Shown here: positions 7,901 through 15,095 of the stretch, one piece after another
Numbering within the stretch: the first letter of the stretch is position 1
How the letters are laid out: every line of letters starts with the position of its first letter
Assembly (NCBI GenBank): GCA_006386115.1
Contig: VFIW01000102.1
Coordinates: forward strand, 1-64,000
Length of the DNA stretch: 64,000 nt
Origin: Globisporangium splendens
Lineage: Eukaryota > Oomycota > Peronosporomycetes > Pythiales > Pythiaceae
Direction of reading: 5' to 3'
The notes under the pieces: generated by a model
Told to the model about the DNA's origin: nothing
Database searches by the model: none
What the model saw: only the letters and a program-made list of their open reading frames with translations
Translations under genes and position numbers: made by a program

Positions 7901-9083
7901 TTCTCTCATCTAACACTTCCGCAGTGTTGATGACATCGTCGGCAACTTCATCGACGATCGCACAAATTTGCGAAATTTCGCCTTTCGCCAGGCTACGCTT
8001 GAGCGTCTTCTTGCTCATCAACGGCAAGGAAATCAATTCTTGAGCCAGACTTGGAGGATTTTCAACTTGTACGTGACGCACTATCTGGCTGTCACCTTCT
8101 TCATTGTAGACTGCGACGTTCACATATTCGCTTGAAGTGGCTTGTTCTTGTCTCTTCACTTCATCTTCTGCTTCTCTTGTGTCTTGATCAGGGACGCTTG
8201 CAGATCTTCGTTCTTCTTCGTCGGTCTTCTTGTCTTCTTTAACCCTGCCAGAGCGGAACTCCACATCGCTCTTGGCTACAGGAGCAGTCTTTTTCTGGCG
8301 CCTGACTACTCCACCTCCAGTGGTCTTCACGGGCTTGTCATTTGAGTGTGAGGGGCCATCGCACGCCTGACTCTCATTAGACACATCTTCAACAGATGTA
8401 TATGCCCAAATCACCTCTCTTGCTGCCTGGCAGCTGAGGTCTTCGTCGACTTGCTTGTCGACGCTGATCTTCTTCTTCTTCCAGTCAATGCTCGGTTGGT
8501 ACCTTCTCAACCAGGGCATTCCCAGAATCAGATCAAACTTGTCATCGAGGTCGAGTAGAATGAACTCATCTTCGCCTCGGAAATCATCACATTCGATTGC
8601 CATACGCAACACGCGCTTAGGCATCGTCACTTTCGATCCATTCGTCAAGCGAACGATCATTTCCTTGTTCGAGATAGGCAGGTCCAAACCTTGCCTTCTC
8701 ACCACTTGTGTGCGGACAAAATTGTTCGACGCACCAGTGTCTACAAGAGCCCGTAGAGGTTCTGAATAACCATCTACCTTAACCTTGTGGACTATCAAGG
8801 CTGGCTCTTGCTCGACACGCTCACATCTGTTCGCGGAAACTTCATGTGCGTTGCGCACACCGGGGCAAGAGTTCTGCGCTTCCACGACATTCACAGAACT
8901 CTTTGTTCGCCCAGTAGGGAGCCCCGCTCCTACTGGTCGTTCCCGTTTTTTGGCTGTTGGGAACGCTCGAATCGCCGGCCTCTGCCTGGTCGATTCGATT
9001 GCGAACCGTGTGTCGCTCGCTGGCTTGGTAAGGACACCTTGCAATTTCTTGCGATGTGACCGGGCTTGCCACAACGGAAACAC
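4248..9083 (-). CDS. pol: Pol polyprotein of element A (protease, RT, RNase H, integrase, chromodomain)
   Basis: The open frame is 1,611 codons, but translation should enter it at 8,945 by -1 frameshifting from gag. The aspartic protease has DTGA at residues 115-118. The reverse transcriptase spans about 430-690 with the catalytic YFDD at 602-605. RNase H spans about 750-875 (starting AVCDASDYAIG). The integrase has an HHCC zinc finger at about 985-1,025 and a catalytic core at about 1,050-1,160 with its D, D and E residues visible. A GPY/F-type segment is near 1,325-1,365, and a chromodomain at about 1,545-1,611 ends the protein. The chromodomain of this lineage is known to guide integration to heterochromatin. 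No stop or frameshift is seen, so the element may be, or recently was, able to move. The last 241 codons are overlapped by the antisense ORF. Confidence 0.92.
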   Translation of the reverse strand: MFPLWQARSHRKKLQGVLTKPASDTRFAIESTRQRPAIRAFPTAKKRERPVGAGLPTGRTKSSVNVVEAQNSCPGVRNAHEVSANRCERVEQEPALIVHKVKVDGYSEPLRALVDTGASNNFVRTQVVRRQGLDLPISNKEMIVRLTNGSKVTMPKRVLRMAIECDDFRGEDEFILLDLDDKFDLILGMPWLRRYQPSIDWKKKKISVDKQVDEDLSCQAAREVIWAYTSVEDVSNESQACDGPSHSNDKPVKTTGGGVVRRQKKTAPVAKSDVEFRSGRVKEDKKTDEEERRSASVPDQDTREAEDEVKRQEQATSSEYVNVAVYNEEGDSQIVRHVQVENPPSLAQELISLPLMSKKTLKRSLAKGEISQICAIVDEVADDVINTAEVLDERTRKERFDEQSWDALKTNPVYGLVKEYADIFPDKVPDELPQDRGIRHEIDVLPGTKYCITRQWPLPKEQVDAVDEFFAQRQKAGHVRESKSPHCSPTFCVKKATGGWRIVHAFNKLNDATIPAQTPVPRKDMILDGMVGSTVFSAIDLKDGFYQIRMRESDVPFTAVSTPSGMLWEWMVMPQGLKNAPATFNRMVTNVLRPLREFAPSYFDDIFVHSKASEGKKDVGVHLEHLRQVFQVMRENKLYANLKKCIFFAPEIPVLGCFVGKNGVRVDPEKVKSIDDWPIPQNVKQLRQWLGLANYLHKYTRNYAALVQPLTSLLKKDNEWEWPEEHQAAFAEVKKSLREAPVLALADHEKPFHAVCDASDYAIGCALMQHDDEGKERVVSYQSRQLRPAERNYPVHDKELLAMKYALAKFRVYLLGEKQFAIYTDHASLRTAVKTPHLSQRMARWFSFFAEYNFVVHYKPGKSNILADALSRRPDYDPKNKSDDTNGACRLCEDVNAIATGVTSRVQEEITEGYKQDEACQELIKYFKNPSDKALQNLPPRARSRVHRYSMHNELLYYTVDEGDPARIVVPNDEGLRHRLLYEYHGSPSSGHLGREKTFLNLSRDYYWPHMYKWVRKYVRTCEVCQRVKPSGSTRAPLRSLAVPQDSWKSVSMDFIFGLPRDKHGRNGILVFVDRFSKMVHLAPVSDKISAEMTAKVFVDVVFRLHGLPSEIVSDRDTRFTSRFWRTLLGILDTKLSMSTAAHPETDGQTERVNRVLEDVLRSYATSFGEWSEFLPLAEFALNNSTHVSTGHTPFYVNYGLRPRVPASLVGEVSTLSGGETMAKEPQSDLNAVTELKANFDSMKPLDDMTSREEQQVDDFIVRRQAVVRFVRDAIAKAQDLQKEQADRSGRKNKQVYKINDLVLLSTANLPEHAVSNLGSSKLLPRYIGPFRVVKCNGDAYTLDIPKRMRLHPTFYVGRLKPYLPSGSANPIEPLPDDQVDPEVAPPAREESVTHRHGASSRHKGAEAHQRTRPLLSPTREGDHDTPSEVSQEKSLPLPQSAVDVRDTHHELSQPSGVVQARLESSRTSVRNVTPLPNAGQDHRRASRSSTPAPSTGLRGFRTGLRVPRCELQEPRSERGEHSSTSRVAQSFSRSAPPPLIYHQGERRWIVESIVDHEDRSTRRRGEKSLNRQRFYRVRWLGCPPDSDTWEPRETLQSDVPDVVHSYEQSL
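8911..8951 (-). promoter_or_regulatory. -1 ribosomal frameshift signal between gag and pol
   Basis: On the minus strand the heptamer A AAA AAC (8,951-8,945) is in the zero frame of gag. An 8-nt spacer follows, then an inverted repeat CCAGTAGG / CCTACTGG (8,936-8,929 with 8,918-8,911) enclosing 10 nt, three of which can extend the stem. The gag stop codon lies inside the stem. Slipping back one base at the heptamer leads exactly into the open pol frame. These are the three known parts of an efficient -1 signal. Confidence 0.8.
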
Positions 9084-9973
9084 TTCCCGTCATTGCGTGG
9101 GTATCTGCTTGTAGTCGCATCGGCATACGAGATGTCCATCGGTTCTGGACCGTCGTGTGTGACTGCGTGTTGTCGAACAGGGCGAGGGCCGAAACCGTTG
9201 AACTTGGCTTGCTTGATGCTGAATTCTTCTTGCATCGCTCGCTCGATGGCTTCATCCAGCGTCTTGGGGTACTCGCGGAACAGCTGGTTCCGAATCGGAC
9301 CGTCATTGAGCCCTGCCATGAATGTCACAACTTGCGTTGAGGCATCAATCGGCTCATTCACGATACTTGACACGAGGTATCGTGCTCGTTGAGCGTACGA
9401 GTGTAGGTCGTATTTACCCTGACGAAGCTTTAAGAACTCAGCGCGAGCCCGAAATTCGCTCTGCGGAGGTTCAAAAGCCTTCTTCAGCTCTCGCTTGAAG
9501 TCGTCCAGGTCGTAGAAGCAATGTGGCTCCGCCAATCGCTTCCCATACGCCCAACTCTTCGCTCGACCCGCAAGGTTTGACATCGCAAACAACACTTGCT
9601 GCATTGGGTCCCGTAGTTGTCTTGCAGTGATCGCTGCATCCAACTCAACGAACCATCTCGCTAGAGGTTCGTTCTCTCCTCCACGGTACGGAGATACATC
9701 GAGCTTCAGAGGTGCCACTCTCATCGTCGTGACAGGAGTTGCGGGCTGTCGATGAGAGTTCATGATCTCGTGATGCATGAAGCTCGTAGCCACGTTCCTC
9801 TGCTCATCCGGTGACGCTGATCTCAGCAAACTGATCACAGCCGCCTCACCGATGACCGCTCGCATACGCTCGAGGGCTGCCCACTCGTGGCTCGACAAAT
9901 GAGGAAAATGCTCATTCGTCAGCTCCACGGTCTCTCCAGGCATCGAGCCCATCGGCGTCTCCATCCCTTCCAT
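8930..9973 (-). CDS. gag: Gag protein of element A
   Basis: The 347-residue capsid/nucleocapsid precursor has a retrotransposon-gag capsid region at about residues 80-200 (ARWFVELDAAITARQL onward). A CCHC zinc knuckle (CFRCGKPGHIARNC) lies at about 298-311, and an arginine-rich, RNA-binding-like tail follows. It overlaps the pol frame by about 150 bp and is one base out of phase. The start at 9,973 is the first ATG after the 5' LTR and a leader of about 107 bp. The product should assemble the virus-like particle. Confidence 0.9.
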   Translation of the reverse strand: MEGMETPMGSMPGETVELTNEHFPHLSSHEWAALERMRAVIGEAAVISLLRSASPDEQRNVATSFMHHEIMNSHRQPATPVTTMRVAPLKLDVSPYRGGENEPLARWFVELDAAITARQLRDPMQQVLFAMSNLAGRAKSWAYGKRLAEPHCFYDLDDFKRELKKAFEPPQSEFRARAEFLKLRQGKYDLHSYAQRARYLVSSIVNEPIDASTQVVTFMAGLNDGPIRNQLFREYPKTLDEAIERAMQEEFSIKQAKFNGFGPRPVRQHAVTHDGPEPMDISYADATTSRYPRNDGKCFRCGKPGHIARNCKVSLPSQRATHGSQSNRPGRGRRFERSQQPKNGNDQ

Positions 9974-10067
9974 TGTTTCTCACAATCGGACAGGGGTCTT
10001 GGAATGTCCGCGCACGCTACACAAGCGGCCTATGCAGACTCTTGACTTGGTCGTTGGAAGGACTACG

Positions 10068-10078
10068 AAGTGCTACCA
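10068..10078 (-). other. Primer-binding site of element A
   Basis: TGGTAGCACTT on the minus strand, 2 bp inside the 5' LTR, is identical to the site of element B (2,537-2,547). The two families therefore share the same primer tRNA. Confidence 0.6.
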
Positions 10079-10080
10079 GG

Positions 10081-10691
10081 TGTAAGAGGCTATCCGAGAC
10101 AGCCTCAAACACGCCACGCACGCTTGCGCTTGAAGAGGAAGACTTGAGGGGAACTTGGCAAAAATGCAACTGAATTGAAATGAGCTTATGGTTCCTGACA
10201 CTACATGTAAAACACCACTAGGACTTCCTAGAGGTTTTATGCATAAAACCTAAACATGCAGAAATAAAACCTATGAATATGATATATAAAACCTTGGGTA
10301 CACTGAGGTTGAACCCACGAGATCTTCGAGAAGCTTGAACTTGAAGTCCCGTGGAAAATTCCCTGCAAAGTGATTGGCTAAAGCCACTCACTTCAGGTGG
10401 CAGAGACACGTCGGTCTCATCACCAGTGCAGTTTCCCAAGTAGGAACCATCACTCACGTGTCTAGAGTACTGTTGTGCGTAATCACGCCGAATCTCAATG
10501 ATTGCGAGCGACCAACACTCAACTTAGACACAGATTGCTCTGACGTCAGACGATGACGTCACCTGTGCATGTGGGGATCACTATTATGTGTTTCACCCAA
10601 TATCTTCGCACCCACAATGCACTTCCACAAGGTGGTGTGTGACACACACAAAGAGCCACCTTGCATGTAATGGCAGCCTTAGCCCATTACA
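10081..10691 (-). repeat. 5' LTR of element A
   Basis: The 611-bp LTR has TG...CA ends on the minus strand (TGTAATGGGC to CTCTTACA). Its first about 65 bases can fold into two short hairpins: TGTAATGG with CCATTACA, then CAAGGTGG with CCACCTTG. It carries TATATAAAA on the plus strand (10,283-10,291) and paired CRE sites. Confidence 0.88.
10541..10561. promoter_or_regulatory. Pair of CRE palindromes in the 5' LTR
   Basis: Two TGACGTCA sites (10,541-10,548 and 10,554-10,561) have the same spacing as in the 3' LTR. They lie in the first quarter of the LTR as transcribed, the U3 enhancer position. A role in element transcription is inferred. Confidence 0.5.
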
Positions 10692-12791
10692 TCTTGTCTC
10701 AAAGGACTGATGGGTTCGACGCTCCCATAGCCTTCTATTCGAAGAAGTTTGGGGACTATGAGGAAAAGTGGCCTGCGCATGAGAAGGAGCTGCTTGCAAT
10801 CAAGGTTGCGTTGTCCAAGTGGCGACACTACCTCCACGGTCGTCAGTTCGATGTGTTTACGGACAACTCGGCTTGTCGGTGGATGCTGCATCAACCGAAG
10901 GTGACTCCCAAGCTTGCGCGAATGCTGACGTTCTTCTCTCAGTTTGATTTTGTCCTGCGCCACGTGAAAGGTAGCACCAATGTGGTGGCTGATGCCTTGT
11001 CTCGACCAGGACCGGAAGAAGTCAAGTCATCCAATGAGTCGCCCGAGGTTTCGACTCCCGAAGTGCACGCTTGCGATGATGCGTGTCGCGCTCGGTCGCA
11101 GTCCATTTCTCGCCGTGTGGTATCCGCGGCATATCTACGTCACTTGCCAGATTCTGATTGCTCCGCCTTCCTCTCCGCTGTGGACTTTCGGGGGGAGAGA
11201 CGCGCCGTGGCAGTACGGCAAGAGCAAGTCCACACCGTCGACGCACAGTGGGCAAGTGTCCACTTGTCCGAAGCGACGAAGAAAGCCTTTCAAGCTGGCT
11301 ATTCCCGCGACCCGAGTTTTGCCAAGGTGTGGCAGAGTCGCGAAGGGAACAACAAGTTCGAGAAGCGCAATGGTCTTCTGTTCTTGCGAACGAAGCACCC
11401 GGTATTGCGATTGTGTGTCCCAAACTCGAACAAGTTGATCACAGATGTGATCCAAGAGTTCCACGATGCTCCAGTGGTTGCTCATCCAGGAGTTCGTCGA
11501 ACTCAGCTAAAGGCAGCTCAATGGTACTACTGACCCACCTTGGAGAAGGACATCCACGAGTATGTTGGCAGTTGCCAGACTTGTGCACGATGGAAGTCAA
11601 ACAATCGGAAGAAGATCGGCTTGACGATGCCAATCCCGGCGCCGCAAGAGTGCTGGGATGTTTTGTCGATGGATTTCATCACAGGACTTCCAGTGTCCGA
11701 AGGTTTTGACGCCATCTTTGTCACGGCGGACAAGTTGTCGAAGCGTCCGAAGTATCATCCAACACACTCGACAGCAGATGCCGAAGGTACTACCAAGGTA
11801 TTCTTCGAGGCAGTGGTGCGTCACCACGGTTTGCCGAAGGTCATCATCAGTGACCGCGATCCAAAGTTCACGTTGGACTTTTGGAAATCGCTGACCAAGC
11901 TCATGGGTATCAAGCTAAGCATGACTACATCTCATCGCGCGCAAGCAGACGGACAAACCGAGCGTCAGAACCTCGTGTTGGAAGATGCGCTGCGATGCAT
12001 GGTGTCATACCATGGAGACGATTGGGTGAGCCACCTTGGGACGATCGAGTTTGCTCATGCAACTCTCGTGAATGAGTCGACCAAGTTCACACCGTTCGAG
12101 GTCGACACAGGAAGAAAGGTGCGCAATCTTATTGCCCAAGAGTTTGGCGTCGAGGACGGAGTCATCGAACAAGTAGATGTCGCTGAGTTTGCCAAGAACT
12201 TTACGGAGAAACGCCAACAAATCATCAAGCTTGCCCAAGAGAACCTCAAGCAAGCTCAAGAGCGACAGAAGAAATACTACGACAGGAAGCGTCGCGATGT
12301 GGAATTTGAAGCTGGCAATATCGTCATGTTGGACACGAAGAACCTACCTTTAAAGACGGTCGCCCGAAGCACTTCACTTCAAAAAGCAAAGTTGGCAGCG
12401 AAGAAGGTTGGACCGTTTAAGATCGACGCCATGGTGAACAAGAATGTGGCTCGATTGGTATTGCCTCCAAACATGAAGCGTTTGCACCCAGCGTTCAATG
12501 TGGAGTTGCTCAGCCACTACGTTGAGAATCCGACCAAGTTTTACACGAGGCCAATTCCGAAAGCAGCCCCAGTCATCCTCGACGACGAGACTGGTGAAGC
12601 TCTGCACGTTGTGGAAGCCTTACTGCGTCGAAAACTCCACAACCGCTAGAGTATGTGGTTGGTCAAGTGGCTTGGGTATCCTGCGCACGAGAGTAAGTGG
12701 GAGTACGAGAAGAACATCCGCCATGTTTCGCATTGGCATCGACTCCTTCAAGAGTTTCAAGACTCCCAACGCGAAGTCAAGTCTGGGGGGA
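10692..12791 (+). pseudogene. 3' half of element B pol (RNase H, integrase, chromodomain), interrupted
   Basis: The sequence enters in the RNase H domain directly after the element A LTR (TDGFDAPIAFYSKKFGDY onward). It continues through the integrase zinc finger and catalytic core (DFITGLP, SDRDPKF, DGQTERQN), a GPF segment and a chromodomain ending just before the right LTR. Two in-frame stops break it: TGA at 11,531-11,533, where this family normally has the W of YYWP, and TAG at 12,647-12,649 inside the chromodomain. Both fit single transitions. The 5' two-thirds of pol are absent. It cannot support transposition by itself. Confidence 0.88.
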
Positions 12792-13223
12792 TGTCACGTG
12801 TGCCTGACCTCGCACGCCAGGCACGCGCGTAGGATCGGCATGTGCCTGACCGCGCACGTGCCTTGCGTGCGGAGCGTCAAGGCATGTGTAACCTGCGCCT
12901 GACCTCGAGTCCGAGGTCAGGCTCTCCTTTTCATGTAGGTCAAAAGTATACAGTTAGAGGTAACTAGTCAGATAAAAATACAGTTGCAGGTCGAACACCT
13001 GGATAGGAAGAAAAGTCGAATCAGTTGAAGGAAAGGATAGGCATGCATGCAAGGAGGCTTAGATGTAGTGCGAGCGAACTAAGTCCTCCATTCAATTCAC
13101 TTTCCAATTTGCCATCAAGTCGCCACCTCCTCCTCCGAGTCCACGCCAACGTTTTCCGACTTTCGACCAATCAAGTTCCGACTTTCAGCCAATCAGCGTT
13201 CAAGAAGACCTCAAATCGTTACA
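12792..13223 (+). repeat. Right (3') LTR of element B
   Basis: This 432-bp copy of 2,096-2,534 is preceded by a purine run and followed by the target duplication TATTC (13,224-13,228). The differences from the left LTR are a handful of substitutions and one small deletion. Confidence 0.88.
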
Positions 13224-13228
13224 TATTC

Positions 13229-13404
13229 TCATTCATGTCTGTCTATACACATACGCGTAGTCTTTGCATCAATCTAGTTTGAGACAATGCAATACACATA
13301 AAACTAACATGCTTGATCAGCACATCTAAAAAGTAATGCAAAGTAGTTTACAATATCTGAATGTGAATGCACTCAATGTGCTGGCTGACGCTGGTTTCGT
13401 CACA
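13229..13404 (+). repeat. Element C, right part
   Basis: This is the continuation of 1,805-2,095 after element B. It ends GTCACA and is followed by AGTGA (13,405-13,409), matching 1,800-1,804. No ORF or other feature is visible. Confidence 0.65.
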
Positions 13405-14537
13405 AGTGAGGAGTCGAGCGGCACGGGCGATGAGGAACTACAGCAACTCACTCGAGTGACCCAGGATCCGAGTGTGATCGTCGACATGCTCAACGGCGAA
13501 GGAGGCGGCGAAGTGAGAATTGAAGACCTGCTTCATACCTTGTTTGTCGCGGCAAAGGAAGCCAAAGCGACGCCCATACTGCAGTGTCTCCGAATTATCA
13601 AGAAAAACAAAAACGCTGAAGAACTGATGAAACGCGCTGTGACCGAAGAGGATGATACGGGGCTGACGCTACTGATGATCAGCGTCCGTAACAATATGCC
13701 TACTATTTCAGCATTGTTGATCCAAGAAGGCGCAGACGTGAATCAGTGGAATGTAAGTGCTAATCTTCATTTGTGTGTTCTGTGTCCATGCTTTTAAGCA
13801 GCCACTAATGTTATTGTCGTGACGTCTTGTTTGGTTTAGGAAAAACGAACGTACGCGTTGCTGCTGGCAGCCCAGAAAGGGCTTGATGACATCACCAAGT
13901 TGCTTTTGGAGAATGGCGCCAATGAAGAGTCGAAGAACATGTCGTTGATTCCTGCGTCGCACTTTGGACATTTGTCCGCAGTCCAGTTGCTACTCGAATT
14001 CGGTGCCAACCAGAACTACTCCAACAAGAAAGGAACGACGCCGTTGATGAGAGCAGCCCAAGAAGGACGGGAAAATGTCGTCAGGTTTCTTATCAGCAAA
14101 GGCGCCGATGCCTGTGCAGCGAACGTGAGCACGCATTTGTCTATGCAGTTGCTTTCGTGGCTTCATCTTTTTACTCACTTGATTCATGTTGTAAATGACA
14201 GAACGAAGGAATGACAGCTTTGATGCTTGCAGCTCAGCGCGGACATGCGAGAATCGCGACGATCTTAATTGCGTCTGGATCTAACGTGAATAAACAGACA
14301 AGGCAAGGCAGCACCGCTCTTCTTCTGGCTGCGAAGCGTGGTCACACAGCCGCAGTCGAGTCGCTTTTGACTGCGGGAGCCGATATTTTCATGAAGGATG
14401 ATCGAGACAAAACAGCGGCTGAGACCGCGTATCGCCGTGGTCACATCGACTTGTTCCTCAAGATCACAGAATCGGTAAGTCGTTTCGTTTTCTTCAGTTT
14501 GCCTGCAGGCTGTACGTTTGTCAAACATGTTTGCTTG
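13405..14537 (+). pseudogene. 3' piece of the duplicated ankyrin-repeat gene, truncated
   Basis: It continues the gene copy from 1,804 and is almost identical to 56,319-57,452. Two introns with conserved borders are present (13,753-13,839 and 14,125-14,201), and a third begins at 14,477. Similarity stops at about 14,537 inside that third intron, so the fourth exon with the carboxy-terminal 221 residues is lost. Because introns are kept, the copy arose by DNA duplication and not by retroposition. Confidence 0.85.
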
Positions 14538-15095
14538 GGGGCACAACAGTTCGGCGACGACGACGTTCTGCGGCAACAAGCTACACAGGTTTCAACCGTA
14601 TTTATCCAAGCTCCAGAGCAGGAGACTCTGGAGCGACATGAACGCTGCAGGTAAAGACGCTCGGGGACATGAACGAGCTCACGACCGAGTGCAAGCGGCT
14701 GAAGCAGTGGGTAACAATAAAAACAGACAACAGAGATTGTGACAGCTCAGCTATCCCAGCCCGCGCAAGTCCTAGTAACAACAAATTTGCTTTTAAACGG
14801 GAAATCTTTGCAATTGCTTCAATTTGGATACTGCTTACTAACGATCTGGTGGGCAACTCAATCTAAACAATCGCAATGCGCTGGCGCAACTCTTAATAAA
14901 TGGAAAGAACGCTTATAGTATGTGGCGCAACTTTAAGCGAAAATTATAGGCTGGTTCCCAAATGGACACTTTAAGATTGTTCAATCTCTTTTTATGCACG
15001 AATATTCATTTTACGTCACCATTTTGCCGTCTTCCGGTCGAAGCAATACGACATACAATTTTGTAGAGCTTTCTCACATGTAACAGCGACACTGG
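14538..15095. other. Unassigned sequence between ankyrin fragment and P450
   Basis: Short open stretches near 14,550-14,720 contain a glutamate/lysine-rich segment (for example MNELTTECKRLKQW), which may be a remnant of a coiled-coil exon. No start, splice sites or family could be established. The rest is AT-rich and holds nothing I recognise. Confidence 0.3.

Larger units (their letters stand above)
3207..10691 (-). mobile_element. Complete Gypsy/chromovirus-type LTR retrotransposon A
   Basis: Reading on the minus strand the order is 5' LTR (10,691-10,081), primer-binding site, gag (9,973-8,930), pol (to 4,248) with protease, reverse transcriptase, RNase H, integrase and chromodomain, polypurine tract (3,862-3,847) and 3' LTR (3,846 to about 3,207). 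This is the Ty3/Gypsy order, and the terminal chromodomain places it with chromoviruses. Both main ORFs are open. An extra ORF (3,923-4,972) runs antisense over the pol 3' end. No target duplication is visible (GTCGC on the left, TCTTG on the right), the two LTRs have diverged at their outer ends, and part of host element B is missing. The boundaries were therefore probably rearranged after insertion. Confidence 0.88.
2096..13223 (+). mobile_element. Gypsy-type LTR retrotransposon B, defective, with element A inside
   Basis: Direct LTRs (2,096-2,534 and 12,792-13,223) are nearly identical, and the element is flanked by the 5-bp target duplication TATTC (2,091-2,095 and 13,224-13,228). A primer-binding-site-like sequence follows the left LTR, and a purine run (GTCTGGGGGGA) precedes the right one. 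The inside retains a short 5' ORF, then element A, then RNase H, integrase and chromodomain sequence. The rest of gag, the protease and the reverse transcriptase are missing. Two in-frame stops interrupt what is left. The close LTR match suggests a fairly young insertion, so the internal loss is later. Confidence 0.85.
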
